A DNA stretch of 37,905 nucleotides from an uncultured Acidovorax sp. (GTDB taxonomy: Bacteria; Pseudomonadota; Gammaproteobacteria; Burkholderiales; Burkholderiaceae_C), in contig CAJYKV010000006.1 in the NCBI GenBank assembly GCA_913774955.1, positions 1 through 37,905 of the forward strand, read 5' to 3'. The translations under genes and the position numbers were made by a program. Below are positions 19,144-27,120 of this stretch, in pieces (the stretch's first letter is position 1; each line of letters opens with the position of its first letter). The notes below the pieces were generated by a model. It did not search any database. It worked only from the letters and a program-made list of their open reading frames with translations, and was not told where the DNA came from.

Positions 19144-19823
19144 GCCAGCGCTCCGGTGGACGGTGCCGAAAAGCCTCCGGCACCAGCGGCCACCCCGTCG
19201 CATGGCCAGAGCGGCAGGCCGTGCAGGCGCGCGGGCAGGGCGCCTTCGATCCGCAGCAGGGCGGTCTTGCGCGGCAGCCCGCCCGCGTAGCCGGTGAGGG
19301 TTCCGTCGGAGCCCAGCACGCGGTGGCACGGCACGATCACGCTCACCGGGTTGCGTCCCACGGCCGCGCCGACCGCCCGCACGGCCAGCGGCCGGCCCAG
19401 GTCGCGCGCGAGCGCCGCGTAGCTCGTCACGGCGCCATGGGGAATGGCGGCCAGGGCCCGCCAGACTTCCTGTTGGAAGGCCGTGCCCGCCGCCAGATCC
19501 AGCGGTAGGTCGAAGCGGCTGCGGGTGCCCTGCAGGTACTCCAGGAACTGGGCGGCCGCGGCCATCAGCAGCGGATGGGTGGGGTCTTCGGGCCAGGCGT
19601 CCGGACCGTCGAGCCGGTCCGCGGGCTGGTGCCGCTGGCCGTCGAACCACAGGCCGGCAAGGCCGTGCGGGGATGCGGCCAGGCGCACGTCGCCCAGCGG
19701 CGTGGCGATGCGCGTCTGTACGCGGGAAGAGGGGTGCGCGATGGGCATGGTGGTGGCCTGTGGCGGATGGAGAGGAGATGGCGGAAACGGGGGCGTAGAC
19801 AAAGACGCGGTGGTGGGCCTCAT
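19140..19823 (-). CDS. ogt: Methylated-DNA--protein-cysteine S-methyltransferase
   Basis: The product is up to 227 residues and removes alkyl groups from O6-alkylguanine by suicide transfer to a cysteine. The acceptor is Cys166 in VIVPCHRVLG, preceded by the helix-turn-helix block (TAFQQEVWRALAAIPHG and SYAALARDLGRPLAVRAVG). The ATG at 19823 overlaps the stop of the upstream gene by ATGA, favouring this start through coupling. An internal ATG at 19748 (MPIAHPSS) would give a more typical 202-residue Ogt and cannot be excluded. The C-terminal ~30 residues extend beyond the core. No Ada-type zinc domain is present here; that domain is in the upstream gene product. Confidence 0.92.
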   Translation of the reverse strand: MRPTTASLSTPPFPPSPLHPPQATTMPIAHPSSRVQTRIATPLGDVRLAASPHGLAGLWFDGQRHQPADRLDGPDAWPEDPTHPLLMAAAAQFLEYLQGTRSRFDLPLDLAAGTAFQQEVWRALAAIPHGAVTSYAALARDLGRPLAVRAVGAAVGRNPVSVIVPCHRVLGSDGTLTGYAGGLPRKTALLRIEGALPARLHGLPLWPCDGVAAGAGGFSAPSTGALA

Positions 19824-21496
19824 CGGACGGCAACCCGGGGCATGCGCTCCACGGGCGCTGGGCGCTGTTCTGCGCAGGGTTTCTCGGACGTGCCCGCGGG
19901 AAGCGCGGACTCGGCCGCAGCACGGCCCAGGCCGCTCCAGGCGCGGACCACGGCATAGCTGCGCCAGGGACGCCAGGCCTGCGAGGCCTCTTCGGCGGCC
20001 TGCGCGGGCCGGGGCGCCGACCGGACGCCGAGGGCCTTGTGCAGCGCGACGTCGCCCGCGGGAAAGGCATCGGGCCAGCGCAGTGCGCGCATCGCGATGT
20101 AGTGCGCCGTCCAGTCGCCGATGCCGGGCAGGGCGCGCAGCGCGGCGAGGGTGGCCTCGACGTCGACGGCGGCATGCAGCGCGAGGCGTCCCTCGGCCAC
20201 GGCGCGGGACAGCGCCAGGATCGCGGCCTGCCGCTGGCGCACGATGCCGAGCTGCCCGAGGGCGTCAGGCTCGCACGCGGCGAGTACGCAGGGTGAGGGG
20301 AACAGCCGGGTGAGCTCCGGCCACGGCGTCTCGATGGGTTCGCCCCAGCGTTCCACCAGCCGCTGTGCCAGCGTGCGGGCGGCCGCCACGGTGACCTGCT
20401 GGCCCAGCACGGCCCGGACCGCCAGTTCGAAGCCGTCCCAGGCACCCGGCACGCGCAGGCCCTCACCCTGCGGGAAGTCCGCCCGCAGTACGGCATGGAT
20501 CGCGTCGGGGTCGGCGTCCAGATCGAACAGGCCGCGCACGCGGGCGATCACGCCCGGCAACAGGGGCAACAGGCTGGCGGAGACCTGAAGGTGCACCTGG
20601 GGCTTTGGCGCCCCGCCGCGCGGCCCGGGCCCGGTGTCGAAACGTGCGGCTATCCAGCCCGTGCAGGCCCTGCCTTCGGCATCCTGCAGCCGCACGGTGC
20701 GCCGCAGTTCCAGCGCCCGTTCGTCCACGGTTTCCATGCCCTGGATGCGGCGCTGCGCGAAGAAGGCCAGCAGGGCCCGCGCATCCAGGGGCGGCCGGAA
20801 GCCGAGCCGCACGGCGCCCGCGGCGGCACCGATGGCGAGTGCGCTGCCGGAGCGGCGCAGGGCGGTCGGCTGCAGGCCATAGTGCTGGGTGAACGCCGCG
20901 TTGAACCGGCGCACGCTGCCGAACCCGCTGGCCATCGCGACGGAGGTGACGGGAAGGGCCGTGTCGGTCAGCAGCTGCTTGGCGGCCAGCAGGCGGCGGG
21001 TCTGCAGGTACTGCAGCGGGGAAATACCCAGGGCCGACTCGAACACGCGCCGCAGGTGGCGGTCGCTCACCCCCAGGCGCGCCGCCACCCGCTGGATGGG
21101 CGCGGCGCCATCCTGGATGCCGCGGCCCTGCGGCGTGCCCGCGGGGGTGCCATCCCAGAGCGAGCCTTCTGCATCCAGGCAGCGCAGGGCCTCGCGCACC
21201 AGGATGCCTTGCGCGTCCTGGATCGACCAGGCCGGCAGCCTGGGGGCCAGTTCCGGCCGGCAGCGCAGGCACGGGCGGAAGCCCGCGCTTTCCGCCTGGG
21301 CGGCGAGGGTGAAGAACCGGCAATTCTCGCGGCGCGGCGTGCGGACGGCGCACACGGGCCGGCAGTAGATGCCGGTCGACGTCACCCCGGTGAAGAACCG
21401 GCCGTCAAAGCGCGCGTCCCGCGCGGCGAGCGCCAGGTAGCGGGCCTCGTCGTGCGCATCGGCGGCTGGGGAGGCGGTGGGGGTGGTGCGCGGCAT
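19820..21496 (-). CDS. Ada-type regulator fused to AlkA 3-methyladenine DNA glycosylase
   Basis: This 558-residue protein combines three activities. Residues ~17-85 form the Ada zinc domain with Cys45, Cys49, Cys76 and Cys79 (GIYCRPVC, FRPCLRC), which in Ada repairs methylphosphotriesters and senses damage. Residues ~130-215 are an AraC-type helix-turn-helix pair (VAARLGVSDRHLRRVFESAL and VAMASGFGSVRRFNAAF). Residues ~225-520 are AlkA: helix-hairpin-helix LPGIGDWTAHYIAMRAL (456-472) and catalytic Asp482 in FPAGDVALHKALG. The start MPRTTPTASP at 21496 is preferred; ATGs at 21505 and 21508 are alternatives. The stop overlaps ogt by ATGA. Methylated Ada domains usually activate repair genes, so it may control its own operon. 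Confidence 0.92.
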   Translation of the reverse strand: MPRTTPTASPAADAHDEARYLALAARDARFDGRFFTGVTSTGIYCRPVCAVRTPRRENCRFFTLAAQAESAGFRPCLRCRPELAPRLPAWSIQDAQGILVREALRCLDAEGSLWDGTPAGTPQGRGIQDGAAPIQRVAARLGVSDRHLRRVFESALGISPLQYLQTRRLLAAKQLLTDTALPVTSVAMASGFGSVRRFNAAFTQHYGLQPTALRRSGSALAIGAAAGAVRLGFRPPLDARALLAFFAQRRIQGMETVDERALELRRTVRLQDAEGRACTGWIAARFDTGPGPRGGAPKPQVHLQVSASLLPLLPGVIARVRGLFDLDADPDAIHAVLRADFPQGEGLRVPGAWDGFELAVRAVLGQQVTVAAARTLAQRLVERWGEPIETPWPELTRLFPSPCVLAACEPDALGQLGIVRQRQAAILALSRAVAEGRLALHAAVDVEATLAALRALPGIGDWTAHYIAMRALRWPDAFPAGDVALHKALGVRSAPRPAQAAEEASQAWRPWRSYAVVRAWSGLGRAAAESALPAGTSEKPCAEQRPAPVERMPRVAVR

Positions 21497-21637
21497 GGAG
21501 GACATCATAGGCCGCGGCCCCAAGGCTGGCTGGCCGTTTCCGGACATGTCCCCAACCGGCCGGAACGCGGCCGTGCATCGGAGAAAATGCGGCCTCAGCC
21601 TACGCGCCGCGACCGCGCCGCCGGGCTGCCCGACGCC

Positions 21638-21643
21638 TACAAT
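21638..21643 (+). promoter_or_regulatory. Putative -10 (TACAAT) for the phosphomannomutase gene
   Basis: TACAAT at 21638-21643 lies ~105 nt before the GTG start, in the 251-bp divergent gap between the Ada-AlkA gene and the phosphomannomutase gene. No matching -35 is apparent. It is the best candidate in this interval. Confidence 0.35.
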
Positions 21644-21747
21644 TCCCCGCGATCCGCCGGCCCCGCCGGTGCGGACCCGATCCGGACGCCGCAGCGCAGG
21701 CCCTTGCGCAGGCTCTCCCTTCATCCCTGCCAGCAAAGGAACCCTCC

Positions 21748-23136
21748 GTGCAGCTCCATTCCGCCATCTTCAAGGCCTACGACATCCGCGGCATCGTGCC
21801 GAGCACCCTGACCGAAGAGGTGGCACGCGCGCTCGGCCGGGCCTTCGGCACGGCGGCTCGGCGCGAAGGCCAGGCCACGGTGGCGGTGGGACGGGACGGG
21901 CGGCTGTCGGGCCCGGCGCTGTCGCAGGCGCTCATTGCGGGCCTGGTGGATGCGGGCATCGAAGTGATCGACGTCGGCGCGGTCACCACGCCGATGCTGT
22001 ACTTCGCGGCGCACACCCTCTGCCAGAGCGGCATCCAGGTGACCGGCAGCCACAACCCCAAGGACTACAACGGCTTCAAGATGGTGCTGGCCGGCCGCGC
22101 GATCTACGGCGACGAGATCCAGGGCCTGCGCCGCACCATGGAAGACGAAAGCTGGGATCTGCAGCCCGGCGGTTCGGTGCGGCAGGCCGACGTGCTGCCG
22201 GCCTACGTGCAGCGCATCACCTCCGACGTGAAGCTCGAGCGCCCGATGAAGATCGTGGTGGACAGCGGCAACGGCATCGCCGGCGCGTCGGCGCCCGGCA
22301 TCTTCCGGGCCTTGGGCTGCGAAGTGACCGAGCTGTTCTCCCAGGTGGATGGCAACTTTCCCAACCACCATCCCGACCCGAGCAAGCCCGAGAACCTGCG
22401 CGACCTGATCCGCGCCCTGCAGGAAAGCGACGCCGAGCTGGGCCTGGCCTTCGACGGCGACGGCGACCGGCTCGGCATCGTCACCAAGGACGGCCAGAAC
22501 ATCTTCCCCGACCGCCAGATGATGCTGTTCGCACGCGACGTGCTTTCGCGCGTGCCGGGTGCGCCGATCCTGTTCGACGTGAAGTGCACGCAGCGCTTGG
22601 CACCGGCGATCGAGGCCGTGGGCGGCCAGGCGGTGATGTACAAGACGGGCCACTCGCTCATCAAGGCGCGCATGAAGGAGCTCGATTCCCCGCTGGGCGG
22701 CGAGATGAGCGGCCACATCTTCTTCAAGGAGCGCTGGTTCGGCTTCGACGACGGAACCTATGCCGGCTGCCGCCTGTTGGAGATCCTGAGCCGCCACGAC
22801 GACCCGAGCGCGGTGCTCAACGACCTGCCCACGAGCCACTCCACGCCCGAGCTGAACGTGGCCTGCGAAGAGGGCGAGCCGCACCGCCTCACGGCCGAAC
22901 TGCAGGCCATGGCACAGGAAGCCTTCCCCGAGCCGGCGCGCATCAGCGCCATCGACGGCCTGCGCGTGGACTGGCCGGACGGCTTCGGCCTGATCCGCGC
23001 GAGCAACACCACGCCGGTGCTGGTGCTGCGTTTCGAGGGCCACACGCCCGAGGCGCTGCATCGCATCGAGGCCGCGATGATGGAACTGCTGCAGCGCGTG
23101 AAGCCCGGCGCGACGCCGGGGGCGGCAGCGCACTGA
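21748..23136 (+). CDS. manB: Phosphomannomutase/phosphoglucomutase (AlgC/ManB type)
   Basis: The product is 462 residues and interconverts hexose 6- and 1-phosphates, supplying nucleotide sugars for LPS and exopolysaccharide. The alpha-D-phosphohexomutase signatures are all present. The phosphoserine loop is VTGSHNPKDYNG (about residues 97-108), the Mg2+ loop FDGDGDRLG (about 235), the sugar-recognition loop GGEMSGH (about 318), and the phosphate-binding loop RASNTTP (about 416). The start is GTG at 21748 behind AAAGGA (21735-21740). Length fits AlgC rather than GlmM. The nitrilase gene starts 11 nt after its stop and waaA follows, so an envelope-biogenesis operon is likely. Confidence 0.93.
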   Translation: MQLHSAIFKAYDIRGIVPSTLTEEVARALGRAFGTAARREGQATVAVGRDGRLSGPALSQALIAGLVDAGIEVIDVGAVTTPMLYFAAHTLCQSGIQVTGSHNPKDYNGFKMVLAGRAIYGDEIQGLRRTMEDESWDLQPGGSVRQADVLPAYVQRITSDVKLERPMKIVVDSGNGIAGASAPGIFRALGCEVTELFSQVDGNFPNHHPDPSKPENLRDLIRALQESDAELGLAFDGDGDRLGIVTKDGQNIFPDRQMMLFARDVLSRVPGAPILFDVKCTQRLAPAIEAVGGQAVMYKTGHSLIKARMKELDSPLGGEMSGHIFFKERWFGFDDGTYAGCRLLEILSRHDDPSAVLNDLPTSHSTPELNVACEEGEPHRLTAELQAMAQEAFPEPARISAIDGLRVDWPDGFGLIRASNTTPVLVLRFEGHTPEALHRIEAAMMELLQRVKPGATPGAAAH

Positions 23137-23147
23137 GCGCCACCGCC

Positions 23148-23900
23148 ATGCGCGTCGCAGCGGCCCAGACCACTTCCCGGCCCGGCGGGCCGGCAGCCAA
23201 CATCGGCACCCACCTGCGGTTCGCCCAGGCTGCCGCGGACGCCGGCGTGAACGTGCTGGTGTTTCCGGAGCTGTCGCTCACCGGCTACGACCTGCCTGCG
23301 CTGGCGCAATGGGCGCGCGCGCCGGAGGACGAGGCTTTCGCGGCACTGCGGGAGGCCGCGCGGCGCCACGGCATGTCGCTGGTGGTCGGTGCGCCGGCCC
23401 CCGCGCAGCGGCAGGGCGGCAGGCCGGGCATCGGCGCGATCACGTTCCGGGCGGACGGCGGTACGCGGGTCTACCGCAAGCGCCACCTGCACCCCGGCGA
23501 GGAAGCGCACGCCGAGGCAGGTACCGAAGATGCGCAGGTGCAGGATTTCTCGGGCCTGCCCGTGGCGATGGCCGTGTGCGCGGACATCGGCCATGCCGTG
23601 CACGCCGACGCCGCCGCCCGCGCGGGTGCGGCGCTCTACGCCGCGGGCGTGGTGGTGTCGGACGGGGGCCACGCCCACGATACGGCCTGCGCCCAGGGCC
23701 ATGCGAAGCGCTGCGGCATGGCGGTGCTGCTGGCCAACCACGGCGCGCCCACCGGCGGCTATGCCTGTGTGGGCCGGAGTGCCTTCTGGGCCCCGGACGG
23801 TGCGCTGCTGGCCGAGGCACCGGGCACGGGCGACTGGCTGGTCGTCGCGGAACGCTCGCCCGCGGGCTGGACCGCGCACACGCGCCCCGTCGCGCCGTGA
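23148..23900 (+). CDS. Carbon-nitrogen hydrolase (nitrilase superfamily)
   Basis: The product is 250 residues. The Glu-Lys-Cys triad is Glu41 (VFPELSLTGYD), Lys111 (VYRKRHLHPGEE) and Cys144 (MAVCADIGHA). Such enzymes hydrolyse amides or nitriles; the short length and lack of extra domains fit the amidase branches, but the substrate is unknown. The ATG lies 11 nt after the stop of the phosphomannomutase gene and its own stop overlaps the GTG of waaA (GTGA), which ties it to that operon. No biochemical link with sugar or Kdo metabolism is evident from sequence. Confidence 0.87.
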   Translation: MRVAAAQTTSRPGGPAANIGTHLRFAQAAADAGVNVLVFPELSLTGYDLPALAQWARAPEDEAFAALREAARRHGMSLVVGAPAPAQRQGGRPGIGAITFRADGGTRVYRKRHLHPGEEAHAEAGTEDAQVQDFSGLPVAMAVCADIGHAVHADAAARAGAALYAAGVVVSDGGHAHDTACAQGHAKRCGMAVLLANHGAPTGGYACVGRSAFWAPDGALLAEAPGTGDWLVVAERSPAGWTAHTRPVAP

Positions 23901-25210
23901 ATCCGGCACGCCTGCTGTATTCCGCGCTCATGGCGGGCGCCCAGCCGCTGCTGCGGCGCAAGCTCCGGCGGCGCGCCGGGGCCGAACCCGGGTATGCGCG
24001 CGCCGTCGAGGAGCGCTTCGGCCGGTACGGCGATGCCGTCGGGACGGCCAGCGCGTCCGTAACAGTTGCCGGGCCGCTCGTCTGGATTCATGCGGTCTCG
24101 CTGGGCGAGACGCGGGCCGCGGCCATCCTGCTCGGCGTGCTGCGGCCGCTGCTGCCCGGCATGCGGCTGCTGCTCACGCACGGCACAGCCACGGGCCGCG
24201 CCGAAGGCACGAAGCTGCTGCAGCCGGGAGATCTGCAGGTCTGGCAGCCCTGGGACACCCCTGCGGCGGTGGGACGCTTCCTGGAACGCTTCCGTCCCGC
24301 CATCGGCGTGCTCATGGAGACCGAGGTCTGGCCCAACCTGATCGCGGGATGCCAGGCGCGCGGCGTGCCGCTGGTGCTGGCGAACGCGCGGCTCAACGCG
24401 CGCTCGCTGGCTGGCGCGCAGCGGCTCGCCTGGCTGTCGCGCCCGGCCTATGGTGCGTTGGCTGCCGTGTGGGCGCAGACCGCAGGCGACGCCGAGCGCC
24501 TGCGCGCGGCCGGCGCGCGTGTTAACGGCGTGTTCGGCAACCTCAAGTTCGACGTGGTGCCCGATGCGGCGCAGTGGGCCCAGGGGCGCGCATGGCGCGG
24601 CGCGCAACGGCGCCCCGTGGTCCTGCTGGCGAGCAGCCGGGAAGGCGAGGAGTCGATGTGGCTGCAATCCCTGCCGCGGACGGCGCCCGGCGCGGCTCGG
24701 CCCGTCCAGTGGCTGATCGTGCCGCGCCATCCGCAGCGGTTTGCCGAAGTTCGCGCGCAACTGGAGGCCGCGGGCCTGAGCGTGTCGTGCCGCAGCAGTT
24801 GGGGCGCAGCGCCCGCGCCGGCCGACGTGTGGCTGGGCGATTCGATGGGCGAGATGGTGCTCTACTACGGCCTGGCGCATGCGGCGCTGCTGGGCGGCAG
24901 TTTTGCGCCGCTGGGCGGGCAGAACCTCATCGAGGCCGCCGCCTGCGGTTGCCCTGTGGTGATGGGGCCGCACACGTTCAATTTCGCCGAGGCCGCGGAC
25001 AACGCGGCGCTGGCCGGTGCCGCGCTGCGCGTGGACGGCATGGCGCAGGCGGTCGCCACCGCCGAGGCGCTGGTGCTCGACGCGCCGCGGCAGTCGGCGC
25101 TGGAGCAGCGGGCCCTGGAGTTTTCCACTGCCCATCGCGGGGCCGCCCTGGCCACGGCCGAGGCCGTGGCGGGCGTGCTCCACGGTAGAAGGCCGCCTCG
25201 GGCGGATTAG
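23897..25210 (+). CDS. waaA: 3-deoxy-D-manno-octulosonic acid (Kdo) transferase
   Basis: The product is 437 residues and transfers Kdo from CMP-Kdo to lipid IVA at the inner membrane, the first core step of LPS. The N-terminus MNPARLLYSALMAGAQPLL is a membrane anchor followed by a basic stretch. The SLGE motif with Glu71 (HAVSLGETRAA) is the position of the proposed general base. METEVWPNL near residue 140, SREGEE, and the CMP-Kdo-binding GGSFAPLGGQNLIEAAACGCPVVMGP block near 335 are typical of the family. Translation starts at GTG 23897, overlapping the nitrilase stop by GTGA. It is the end of the phosphomannomutase operon. Confidence 0.94.
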   Translation: MNPARLLYSALMAGAQPLLRRKLRRRAGAEPGYARAVEERFGRYGDAVGTASASVTVAGPLVWIHAVSLGETRAAAILLGVLRPLLPGMRLLLTHGTATGRAEGTKLLQPGDLQVWQPWDTPAAVGRFLERFRPAIGVLMETEVWPNLIAGCQARGVPLVLANARLNARSLAGAQRLAWLSRPAYGALAAVWAQTAGDAERLRAAGARVNGVFGNLKFDVVPDAAQWAQGRAWRGAQRRPVVLLASSREGEESMWLQSLPRTAPGAARPVQWLIVPRHPQRFAEVRAQLEAAGLSVSCRSSWGAAPAPADVWLGDSMGEMVLYYGLAHAALLGGSFAPLGGQNLIEAAACGCPVVMGPHTFNFAEAADNAALAGAALRVDGMAQAVATAEALVLDAPRQSALEQRALEFSTAHRGAALATAEAVAGVLHGRRPPRAD

Positions 25211-25424
25211 GCCACCTGGGGTGCGATCCGCTGGCGCAGGTGCTGCGCCGCGACGCTCGACAATGGGCCCGGAGGTGTTGCCGGGTCCGCCGATCCGGCG
25301 CTTGCTTCGCCATGGAGGATAAGGAATCCCTTTTTCCGCCATAGCCAACCACGATCGGCAAGTCAGTATCCATTCAGGTTGGCGGCCCTTTAATGGGCTA
25401 TCGACTTCCGGCGGAACCCTTCCC

Positions 25425-27005
25425 ATGAACCTACAACACCTGCGCATCGGCCTCAAGCTGGCGATCGCGTTCACCCTGGCCACCCTGCTGACGCTGATCA
25501 CGGGCCTGGCCGCCGGCATCCAGATGCGAGCCATCCAGGCGGGCTCCGAAGACCTCGCCACCAACTGGCTTCCCAGCGTGCAGGCGATCGGCAACGTCCG
25601 CGTGGCCGCCAACCGCGTGCGCCGGACGGAGAGCGAACTGTTCCTGCCGGAGGCCGGGGAGGCCGCGCCCGGGCGCCGTGCCGAGCTGGTGCAGCGCATG
25701 GAGCTGCTGGCGCAGACCGAAGCGGCCTATGCACCCTTGGTCACGCCTGGCGAAGAGCAGCGCCTGTACGACGAATACCGTGCAGCGCGCGAAAAGTATG
25801 CGGGCGTGCAGGCCCGCCTGCTGGCGCTCGGGCAGCGGCCGGAGGCCCGCACGGAAGCAGCGCGCATGTTCTTCGGCGATTCCGAACGCGCCTTCGACAC
25901 GCTGGCCGAGGACCTGGGCGCGCTGGCGGAGTTCAACCGCAAATCCGCGGACGCCGCCCAGCAGAACGTGCGCAGCATCTACGACCGCGCCGTCGTCACG
26001 CTTTCCGCGCTGGTGGCAGCGGCCATCGCCGCCGCCGTGGCGCTGGCCTGGTGGATCACGCGGCTCATCACCCGGCCGATCCGCGAGGCGGTCCTGATCG
26101 CGCAGGGCGTGGCGGCGGGCGACCTCACCATGCGCATCGCGCCACAGGGCCGCGACGAGGCGGCCCAGCTCATGCATGCCCTGGCCGGTATGCAGGGCAA
26201 CCTCTCGCAGGTGGTCGGCGGCGTGCGCGCGAATGCGGAGAGCGTGGCCACCGCGAGTGCCGAGATCGCGCAGGGCAATACCGACCTGTCGTCGCGCACC
26301 GAGCAGCAGGCCTCCGCCCTGGAGCAGACCGCCGCCTCGATGGAAGAGCTGGGCTCCACCGTGCGCCAGAACTCCGACAACGCGCAGCAGGCCAGCGCAC
26401 TGGCGCAGGACGCGGCCTCGGCCGCCGCACGCAGCGGCGAGGCCGTGCAGACCATGGTGGGCACGATGCAATCCATCGATGAGGCCTCGCGCCGGATCGC
26501 GGACATCATCGGTCTGATCGACGGCATCGCCTTCCAGACGAACATCCTGGCGCTGAACGCGGCGGTGGAAGCCGCCCGCGCGGGCGAGCAGGGACGCGGC
26601 TTCGCGGTCGTGGCGAGCGAAGTGCGCAGCCTGGCGCAGCGCAGCGCCGAGGCCGCCAGGGACGTGAAGGTCCTGATCGCGACCAGCGCGCAGCGGGTGC
26701 AGGACGGCTCGCAGCAGGCGGAGCAGGCAGGGGCCGCCGTGCAGTCTTCCCTGGAGCGCATCCAGAAGGTGGCGGCGCTCGTGCTGGAGATCAGCGTCGC
26801 CACGCGCGAGCAGAGCGACGGTGTCTCGCAGGTGGGCGAGGCGGTGGTGCAGATGGACCAGGCCACGCAGCAGAACGCCGCGCTCGTCGAACAGAGCGCC
26901 GCGGCGGCTTCCAGCCTCAGGGCGCAGGCGGAGCAACTGGTGGGGGCGGTGTCGGTGTTCCGCCTGCCGGGCGGCGCGGGCGCGGTGCGCCAGCTCGCGG
27001 TCTGA
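25425..27005 (+). CDS. Methyl-accepting chemotaxis protein
   Basis: This is a 526-residue Tar/Tsr-like chemoreceptor. TM1 is at about 12-33 ([20 protein letters not shown]) and TM2 at about 188-212 ([21 protein letters not shown]), with a periplasmic four-helix-bundle sensor between. A HAMP domain follows ([20 protein letters not shown]). The signalling domain has the conserved hairpin tip [44 protein letters not shown] around residue 370-410. The C-terminus ends AVRQLAV and lacks an NWETF-type CheR tether. The ligand is unknown. Start ATG 25425 is preceded only by a weak GGCGGA. No other chemotaxis genes are nearby, so it is an orphan receptor gene. Confidence 0.93.
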   Translation: MNLQHLRIGLKLAIAFTLATLLTLITGLAAGIQMRAIQAGSEDLATNWLPSVQAIGNVRVAANRVRRTESELFLPEAGEAAPGRRAELVQRMELLAQTEAAYAPLVTPGEEQRLYDEYRAAREKYAGVQARLLALGQRPEARTEAARMFFGDSERAFDTLAEDLGALAEFNRKSADAAQQNVRSIYDRAVVTLSALVAAAIAAAVALAWWITRLITRPIREAVLIAQGVAAGDLTMRIAPQGRDEAAQLMHALAGMQGNLSQVVGGVRANAESVATASAEIAQGNTDLSSRTEQQASALEQTAASMEELGSTVRQNSDNAQQASALAQDAASAAARSGEAVQTMVGTMQSIDEASRRIADIIGLIDGIAFQTNILALNAAVEAARAGEQGRGFAVVASEVRSLAQRSAEAARDVKVLIATSAQRVQDGSQQAEQAGAAVQSSLERIQKVAALVLEISVATREQSDGVSQVGEAVVQMDQATQQNAALVEQSAAAASSLRAQAEQLVGAVSVFRLPGGAGAVRQLAV

Positions 27006-27120
27006 TCCGGCCCCGCAGGCCGGAAAGATCCGGGGTTTTGCCGCAGCGCAGGCGGCGCCGGAGGGCCATGCCGCACAATGGCAGCTCCCCCGGGCGCCAC
27101 CGATGCCGGCGGGCCGCCAC

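Noticed and set aside
25211-25424. Sigma28-like promoter sought upstream of the chemoreceptor gene
   Set aside because: A TAAGGAAT...GCCATAG stretch near 25318-25345 matches the flagellar consensus poorly in both boxes and spacing.
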